A DNA stretch of 22,818 nucleotides, taken from NCBI RefSeq assembly GCF_001039355.2, contig NW_019773902.1:1-22818 (forward strand). Reading direction: 5' to 3'. The position numbers were made by a program, and so were the translations under genes. The notes beneath the pieces were generated by a model, which was not told the DNA's origin, made no database searches, and saw only the letters and a list, made by a program, of their open reading frames with translations. This document shows, piece after piece, positions 10,513-19,800 of the stretch; the first letter of the stretch is position 1; each line of letters begins with the position of its first letter. This DNA is from Lingula anatina (lineage: Eukaryota > Brachiopoda > Lingulata > Lingulida > Lingulidae).

Positions 10513-13500
10513 TTGTCACATGTGCAGTCCTTCCTATCTGACCGTTCCCAGAGAGTAAAATATAAAAGCTCACTCTCTGAATGGCTACACCCACATGGTG
10601 GAGTACCCCAGGGTACCCTTCTTGGGCCACTGCTTTTTGCCATCATGATTGATGACTTAAAATCCAGATGCCCAGACTATAAATATGTTGACGATACTAC
10701 AGTGTATGACATTTGTAATATTAATGGTCCGTGCCACTTACAAAGTGCAAGTAACGAAATAGTGCCGTGGACACAAAAATAACAATATGAAACTGAATGC
10801 CAAAAAAACCAAGACCATGACCCTAAATTTTACACGTTCTACACCAGACTTCCCACCAATAGTTATAAATGACACGCCGATCTGTGAGGTTACACAGTTC
10901 AAACTTCCGGGCATCCATATTAGCAATGACCTAAAATGAGGTACTCATGTGGATCATATATATAAGAAGACGTGCAAGACTCTATTTCCTCCGTCAACTG
11001 AGGCGAGCTAAGCTCAGCCCTGCTGACTTAATTCAAGTTTACCAAAGCATTGTGCGTTCAATTCTAGAATATGCCTGCCCTGTGTGGCATCCAGGACTAA
11101 CTATAGAGCAATGTAAACTTTTAGAGACTGTCCAAAGTCGTGCTTTGAAGATTATTTTCCCTGACCTACACTATGATGAAGCCCTGAACCTGGCAAATAT
11201 GTGTACTTTAGATAAACGAAGGGAAGATCTGTGCAAAACTTTCTTTTACAAAATAACTGAATCCTCTGACAAACTGAATCACATCTTACTTGAGCAATCC
11301 AAGAACAAACAATAGATACAAAGTGCCAAAATGTAAGACCGACAGATTCCGATGCTCTTTTATTCCACATGCACTTTTAAATTTCCAATAGTATTATGTT
11401 GCCTTTTATCCTAAGTACAATAATTTTAAAGTTCAGTTAGCAGTCTTTTAACTCAGTTTTATTCAAGCAAATATTCATTTTATTATCATTATAATTTTCT
11501 TAACATTCTATGTACAACTTCAACCCACTGGGTTGCAATCTTACTAAATTATTATTATTTTGCGAGTGTACTAGTTTGGTATCGACTCCAAGGATATTAG
11601 TAAATTAACCACATGTTCATTTAACTTCAGCCGGGCTACATAGCAGCTCTGCTGACCCCAAGCATGAATTCGACAAGTGGTCAGGTGTGCGTCTCATTTT
11701 GGTACCATGCGTATGGATCATCGCTTGGTGAATTACACATGAGCCTTGTGACGTCATCGGTATACGTGACGAGGGACTTTTCGTTTGATGGTGGTACATC
11801 AGAAGATAGGTGGAAATATGTAGAAACATCTGCAATGCTGACCGAGACTTCTTTTCAGGTAATAAATATAAGACGAATAATTTATAATTACGCACATCTG
11901 GTAATTAAGCGCTACCACATATTTCGCAACAAATGGGCATCATGTTTTCTCTTGACTTAAACGTGCGTTGTATCCCTTACCTTGCAGACTGCAATATTTC
12001 CAGTTCTTTTTGAACGTGGAGTACCAGTTGCATTTTATCTTTCCTGGATGTCCCTCTGCTTGTCGGTACAAACATGAATATATAACTCTAATACTGGAAC
12101 TTACGTTAAGCAAATAACCTGAGACCTTTCACTAGGTAAATGACCAGTATTAGAGCTGTTCATATTAATCATTCTTATTCTACTGGATGACCAACAACAT
12201 TCACTTATCTCTGCAAGTCATGTATGACAATATGATACGTATGTCATTAGTTCATGATACGAAACAACGAAAACGAAAAAGGCAATACTGTCAGTGTTAA
12301 TTTATATAGATGTATATAGCGGTATACGGTAAAGTAATTTCTAAAAGACACAGCAGGATGCAAGGCAATGCTGGTTCTTTCTGAGTGCAAGTTCTTGGTG
12401 CGGAAATATATTTTTATGCCATGGGGAAACGTTTTGTGTTTTAATGCTTAGGTGTTGATTTTTATCCACAGCGTCATACACATGCAAGCTAATCATGAAC
12501 CGGCGACCAAAATAAAACGGCACTGATCATTTCAAGTATGTCCCTCTTCGAGGCAGCTTGTGTTCCTCTTCCTTTCATTTTATGTCAGTGACATTGTTTC
12601 TTGTACGCAGGTCAAATTCGACGGCATACGGGGCAGCGGCAACTTTGGCGACATAGCTATTGATGACGTCACCGTTAACGATACGCTTTGTGCAGGTAAT
12701 GTATCTTTTTAGCGATTGTGCTTCCATAAGATTTTATTTTACATATTTTGCCTTTTACTTTATTTTTTCTATGGGACCACTAGGATTTTGGCTGTATCAG
12801 GAATCCGCCTCCGGACATTTTCACCCGGACAATCCCCCGGGCTCCCACCCCCACCCTGGACAACCTCCTGCTGCCATGAATATCATACTGAGAATGAACT
12901 ATGTGATATTGAGAAAACGTGCCCGTCTTTAAGCAAAATGTACCTCACTCATCCAGGTATCGCTTTGATGAACTAACTGACACCTTTAATTGTACCCTCT
13001 TAATTACGTTACATGCCTTTAATTAAGATACATGCATTTAATTCAAGTAGAGATGTGCTAAACAAATAATCTTACTCATCTAGGTATGAGATATCCCTTT
13101 GATGAAATATCTGTCAGTTTTAATTGTTTCACCACTACCCCCTGACATAAAAACAAAGACTCTTATTTCTCTTATTCTTATTTTATCGTTATTATTTACT
13201 TAATCAGGTATTCAGGAAACTCACTAGCGTCAAATAAATTGCAAATAAAGTAATATTTGTTTGCTTTAAAATACTGATAAAATGGTAGTATTTTTTTAAT
13301 AAAATTCAGGTAAAATGGCAAATGTGCAAAATTTGCATCATTAGCGTCAAATAATTTCAGATTAACTCTCAGGTCTGTTTAAGCGCGTAAGTTAGCTTCC
13401 TGAATCTTACAACTTATACATGTACGTATATGTAGCCAAACCTTTTGTTTTTACTTCATTTTCTGTCTTCTTTCTTATATTCGGTAAAATATTCAAAAAT

Positions 13501-13827
13501 GTATAAATACGTCAAATGAATAATTCAAAAGCAGTATATTTTCTTGTCTTGGGGCAATTATCCTAGGATGATTGTCCTAAAACCAATTTTGGCGAACATG
13601 GAACTTACATCATTCTATTTGATCAAGAAGGAAAACGATGTTTATCAAACAAGACCGCTTTTCACGAAATGTTCGCAATTGGGCAAAGTCTTTGTTTACA
13701 AATATACCCTTTCTAGAACGTTTTGCTATGCAATTTTGCTATTTGCGCACGATATGTGGAACAGATTCGCTCATGCTTATTCAGCAGATTGAACAAACTG
13801 AGTCAGTTTTTTTCTAAAATATAGGAC

Positions 13828-13866
<39 letters not shown>

Positions 13867-16800
13867 AGAACTGCAGTGATGGCATTACTGTTTACAACCA
13901 TTTGTTTTCCAGTATGCACATACAAACTTATCAGGAATTACAGAAATTGATGATTTTCCCTTGTGTTTGCATTTAATTATATCGTATAATTAAAACAAGT
14001 AACCGTTGTCTTTCTTTCAGGCCATGTAGGTTCTGCAAGCAACCCAGTCGTAACTGCGCTCACCAACACGTCAGCAATGATCTCGTGGGGCCTGCCGTCC
14101 ATTGGCACTGAGACTCTTCAGTATTTCATCGTAGAGGTGTACGACTGTATGTATGCAGTGACGCCCCAATTGACTGTTTCTGAGATTTCCGAGACATACT
14201 TGACAGTGAATGGCCTTACCCCGGGGAACGTTTACGTGTTTGCCGTTTACGCCAATGGTACAAACAATCTGGCCAGACCTTCGAATGTTTCACAGTGGAT
14301 TGATAACAATCAGAGTGAGTGATGCTCTTACTTTATCGATGGCGATAAGAAAAATAAAACATAGTCTATAAGCCAAAATGACCTTATTTAAGGTTATAAG
14401 ATTGATTGTTGTAGTTTAGAACCTGAATTTTTTCATTTCTGCTTGTTCCCGTCTTGAAAAAGTGTCCATCTGTACCGGAAACAAGCAAAATACAAGCAAA
14501 ATACAAGATGGCCGCCAATATATTCATTTGTTATATGTAAATACAAAAACTTATTGTAATAGTGAAATATTTCATTTTCTGCTGAAAATGTCTTCAAATC
14601 TAATGATGTTTGCCTGACAACGAAAAAATGGACAATTTATACTGTATTGACCCCTTTCAAAAGAATGAGTGACGCCACAAACAGACAGTCCGTAGCAGAT
14701 ATATGCCTCTGAAAGAAATGACTAAATAATAGGCCCGTTATTTTTGTCATATTTTTCGATGTTTCCATTTACATAAATTTTACAGGCGTTTCTAACTATA
14801 AAGAAAAGATTTTAATGCTTTTTTTTTGGGGGGGGGGATGAAAACGCACGCTTAAACCAATAGACGCAATATTTTAAAGGTGCTCTCCACGCGTTGGAAA
14901 ATCCCCCACAATCATATTAATATCCTGTAAAGCTTCTTATATATCCCAACTCCGACCTTAAAGGTAAAGTTAATCCTTTTAATCCCCCCTCGAATGTGAT
15001 CAGAATGTTTCGAATGTTCCCAGAATGCCATGAGAATATTTAAAATGCAGCCATAGTGTAGTTAGAATACTATTCAAATGCCATTCAATAGTTTTCCACT
15101 TGGAATGCACTCCGAAAGTTTTTAAAATTCAGACCGACCACGAGAATGGGTAAAACTATTTGAAATGCATTCGGAATTTTTAGAATGCTCTTGAATATCC
15201 AGGAATGCACAAAGAATTGTCTTTCGGACGGCATTCTTGTTCATTCTGCCTCTAGTGTGACGGGGGTATAACGTAGCGTTTTCAAACCCCCACGTTGTTT
15301 CAACAACGTTATTACGTGCATCACATGCCTCTGGCAGTTTCTGCAAAAGCCGATATGAATTTAAATTTCAGCTGTGCTTTTTAACTGTGACTTTGACACT
15401 TGCGGCATATGCGGCATGCAGCAGGACAACACTGACGACACTGACTGGGACAGAAATAAAGGTTCAACGTTGACTGCAAGCACCGGCCCCAGTTCGGATC
15501 ACACGACCGGGGTAGCGAGCGGAAACGGAGCGGGTTACTATTTGTATTTTGAGAGCAGTAGCCCCGTATCGGTAAGTAATTTGGTTCCATCTTTGGTAGT
15601 GAAAATTTTGACTATTATTCATTGTAAATAAATGTCGAAAAAAAACCAAAATCCTAGTAAGTAAATTATTATTATGTTTTTAGTAATATTTATTATTATT
15701 ATAGCTAGTTAAAGGTACATACGAACCGAGCATCGGTGGAGCGTGGATTCCCAGTGACACATGTAAACCACTTCTTCTAGTTTCTTATACAACTCTAATA
15801 AATTCGCCATGCCATGGGATAAACTGAATACATCACTCGATCAGCCATAAAAGAGATTTAGACTGCTCCTTTCTTTAAATTTTTGGTCGGAAATTTAACC
15901 TACTTTTGTGACCTACTTTTCTGCCATATTGACAAACAGCATAGAATGCTAGCAGCAAAATCCATTCAAACATCATTTTTGGGTAAAATTAGACAATGCC
16001 TTTTGGTAATTCTCTTAGATATACTACTTGAAACTACATGCTGGCATTTGGTTGGTTTTTGTGACAAAAATTGACTTTGTATGCATCTTTAAATGTCAAG
16101 AAACGCAAGTTAAAATTACGGGTTTACAATCCTTGATATATTGATAATTTATTTTTCGATTTGTAATTGTAGGGAAAAATTCACGAATATTATTTCCAAA
16201 CAAGCTCCACTTAAAAGTTGTCTTCCTAGCCTCTACATACATATATTAATAATAGTAAATGTATTTACAGTACTTGTAGAAATGGTGGGTCCTAAACGAT
16301 TACCCTCCCCCCTCCCCTCCCCCCAAGCGTTCTTAACGCGTACATTGTCGCCCTTCGTTAAGTGTACACTTCTATCAATATCTTTGACCAATGCACCGAG
16401 GCACTGGATAACCAGTTAACAAAATGGCGACCGCCCCCCCCCACCCCCCACCCCGCCCCTCCCCCACTTCGCCCGGGTCATATTCGTGCACTCAATCACT
16501 TTCAAAGAACTAATTTCATTTCAGGTAAACGATCGGGCTCGAGTGACAACCCCAACTGTCAACACCACCAACACCCAAGCGTGTCTTACATTTTGGTTTC
16601 ACGCGTATGGCAGTAATTTGGGCGTTTTTAATGTAAGGATTGTGACGTCATCGGGGATTGAAGTAAGGACCATAGCGCAGTACCCCTCGTCGGTGAACAG
16701 CTGGGTGCAAATTACGGTTCCTATAGAAGAAGACAGTTTTCAGGTAACGGCCCAAATCTCATAATTCATTAACGTGAAGTAATGGTTGAGCTGCTAAGGT

Positions 16801-19800
16801 GATTCGAAATGTATATACCGGTATATATGTCGCAGGTCAGATCTTAATCTAGTCCAGTTACATGTACTACGTGCATTCAGTAAACAGGCACCTTAGAGGG
16901 GAAGTTCTATAGATCAGCTAAAAATAACACACTAAACCTAGTAATAACTACTGTGAAATGACCAACATCAACGGTGTTGATTTGAACTCTTGTTTTTGGT
17001 ATTTTACGAAGCAAAAATTATAATTCCAATATAATATTAAATTAGCACGACACTAACAGAAATGTATAAGGTCCTAACAAAAGCCATTTTATCAATGTTC
17101 CACACTGCTGTGGGGTAAGATTATATGCACTAATTGCAATAAATTACTGAGTTGTATATTTTTTCACTTGAATATAAATTTATTTTCTGTATTAAATGAC
17201 CAGTTTAATCTTTGGTAAAATGGACATGTTTTCCTCAAATTCATATAAATGAAACATTGATTACTTCCATGCCACACATTTAATGATAGGGGGGTCCTTA
17301 GATAACCTTTTCCCCCAAAACCATGTCAAAACCACCTAAAAAGATGCTTATACATCTTAAAAACAAACTACAAAAACCAAATTAGTCTATCTCTATTATC
17401 AGAGCTGCTACTTGGGTTTTAGTATTTGAGAGAAAAATCGCTAAAAATAATTAAACTCTGTATTTTGTAAGATGTGATGGTTTTCCATATCAATGTTGCT
17501 TACATTTTAACACAAATTTCTTTGTGACTTACAATTCTGACATAAAGACGGACTAAATGCATATGAAAACTAAACTGAATGTTCTTACACCTAGATGATG
17601 ATTCAGAATAGGTTAAAAAAAGACAGGAATTGAATAAGAATTCAATTCACTAAAAATTCAGTGCTTTTTGGAAGCTTAAGTCAGTTAGCGTTATGGTGGA
17701 TCTTTAGTTCTTTTTTCCCAGCAACTTTTTTCAAGTTCATTCCAAACTGTTCTGGAGTTAACATCCTTCTCCTCCCCCCATCAGTATCGAATATCCTGAA
17801 GACAGGACTACATTTTGGCAGTGATAAGGATGTGTCTCTAGCGTATGTGACCCCCCCCATGAAATTTTGACTCATCCTACAGAACTTTATAAATCTTATT
17901 TTCTTTGAGTATATGACTTTATTCTTGTAGTATGCATAATAAAGGATACATTGGCACTTTTTGCTAGTTTGCAGGTGAAAGTTTTCATGAGAATAGAAGA
18001 AAATTAAAAATGTGTATTCTACCAGACAATGAATCCCCTATATGGAAAAGCTGTTTACAGGTATTTGATATTTGGTGATCATTTCAATTTTCACCAAATT
18101 TTTTACCACCAAACTTTCAAATACTAACAAAATATACGTCACAATGCAAACTATGTGGAAAATAATGGTATGGTGACTAAATATAAAATGGGACTTTTTC
18201 TTCATGGGAGTCCAAATACCATAGAAAATGGAGATTTTTCAAGATTTTTTTTCATTTTTTTCACCCAATATTTTACAATCAAACTTTCTAATATTTTCAA
18301 TATATTCCTAATAAAGTATACTTAAAGGAAAGATGTTGAAATGATCATCATGGGGGAGTCAGATTTTCATGTTACATCGGTATTCAGTAGAAACAGTTTT
18401 CCTTAATTTGCTAGTTTCTTTTAGCACAGTCCCTCAAGCCACAGCCTCTAGTTTTGGTTTCTTCCTCAATCTTTGTTCGGTGTCACCACACTGCCGTGTC
18501 ATTTGAAGGTTGTGGACAGGGGTCTCATCTATGTTTTCCCACTGATCAAACCCAGGATATTTAACGGGATATTCACTAAATCCATAGTATTTTCCGCGTT
18601 GCATAGCCAGAACCTTTGCCATTTCTGGTAGTATCTTCTTTGTCAAAGCTATGCACTCATTCAGATGTGCACTAGCCATAGTTTCACACTCTCAACTACA
18701 TGTAGGCTATAGTTATCTTTCACTTCTTGGAATAATTCTTGGTTGAAACAGGAAAACTCAGGAGCATCTAGCTGAAAGAAATTCTCATTTACCTCATTTC
18801 TACTCAGCTCTAGATGTAATGATTGAAACATTTCTTTCAATTTGATGTGTGTTGCACCCCTGGATATTGTTATGGCATGAAACTAAGGGCGTATTCCCAG
18901 ACATTTATATCGATCTATCCCCGTGGGGAGTCTCACTAGATCACTGTCAGATAACCCGGCTTAAATGTCTGTCCCGCCTACTACAAGCTGTAAGGTGGTA
19001 ATTAACTTTTGTGCCCGCTCGGCTGACAGCTATTTAGTGTGAACCCCCAGGGTGTTAGGTCGATCTAGTTTGGATCGATCCAATCTCTGGGAATGGGGTC
19101 TAATTGAATGCTACAACAGCAGCAACTATTCTGATAAATTCCAATGCCAGAGCATCTCTTACAAGACAAGCTAGATGCCATCATTGTCTAGCTAGTTATT
19201 CAGTAATACAGTATAGATACCCTAAAAAGATAATGAAATCATGAGAAATCTAAAAGGAAAAATGTCATCAAAACTATTAATGATGAATTACCGTGTTGAT
19301 GTTATTGATATAAGGTGTCACTGCCGCCATGATTTTGAATATTTAGCTATCTTTCAAATAAACTTTTTACACAAATTTCTTAAAAACCAACTACAAAACC
19401 CATCTATTTGGCTTTGGTGAGTTTGAAATAACTTGTCAGGCCTATATAACTTTCATTCATGTTGTAGGAAGACAGTCCCGAAACAGCAGAAAATCTTGAA
19501 AATCGCGCTAAAATGCTAAAAATCACGTAATCATAAAATGCAAGTAGCAGCTGAGTTATCAATGATCTTTCAAAAAGAACATTTGAAATATTGATTTTAG
19601 GTGTGTAAGGAACTTTTTAGCTAGTTTTGACATATTTTTGGAATCATGGACCCCCCCCCCCCACCCATTAATAAGATTATCATTCCTTTATTAAATGTTT
19701 TAATTGATGTAAATGCTTTTCTTTAAATGTTTAAAGGGATAATAACTCTTCGTATGAGATCTATATTTCACAATAAAAACATTGTGAATATCTCAAAGAA

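Larger units (their letters stand above)
12696..14020 (+). other. Intron 7
   Basis: It contains a C-rich segment with CCCCCGGGCTCCCACCCCC (about 12832-12860), a diverged tandem duplication (12944-13133) and a (GT)n microsatellite (13833-13864). Open frames at 12660-12976 run from MAM1-C into this segment and are not exons, because the donor at 12696 ends the MAM fold at the right point. Confidence 0.5.
17280..19671 (-). mobile_element. DNA transposon remnant with inverted termini and TTAA flanks (about 2.4 kb)
   Basis: TTAA at 17280-17283 and at 19668-19671 bracket the element. The left end reads TGATAGGGGGGTCC and the right end, reverse complemented, reads TGGGTGG...GGGTCC. Inverted similarity continues inward: ATGTCAAAACCACCTAAAAA (17323-17342) against ATGTCAAAACTAGCTAAAAA, and AGCTGCTACTTGGGTTTTA (17403) against AGCTGCTACTTGCATTTTA. 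The arms are thus over 130 bp and diverged. The interior holds a broken transposase-like frame on the minus strand, a nested MITE, and units of a repeat also found at 22.1-22.8 kb. TTAA target duplication is known for the piggyBac and Kolobok superfamilies; which one, if either, cannot be told here. Confidence 0.7.

Noticed and set aside
12660-12976. Open frames running from the MAM1-C exon into a proline-rich stretch
   Set aside because: MAM1-C ends at the donor at 12696, at the same residue and phase as MAM2-C. Read-through would replace the FN3 domain with low-complexity sequence.
11746-16655. TGACGTCA (CRE-like) palindromes at about 11748 and 16641, both within TGTGACGTCATCGG
   Set aside because: Both lie at the same codons of the homologous MAM-B exons (Val-Thr-Ser-Ser) and are explained by shared coding ancestry.
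17661-17875. Opposed open frames in the transposon (17661-17870 plus, 17681-17875 minus)
   Set aside because: The plus frame is discarded. The minus frame could be a downstream piece of the transposase remnant but is too weak to annotate separately.
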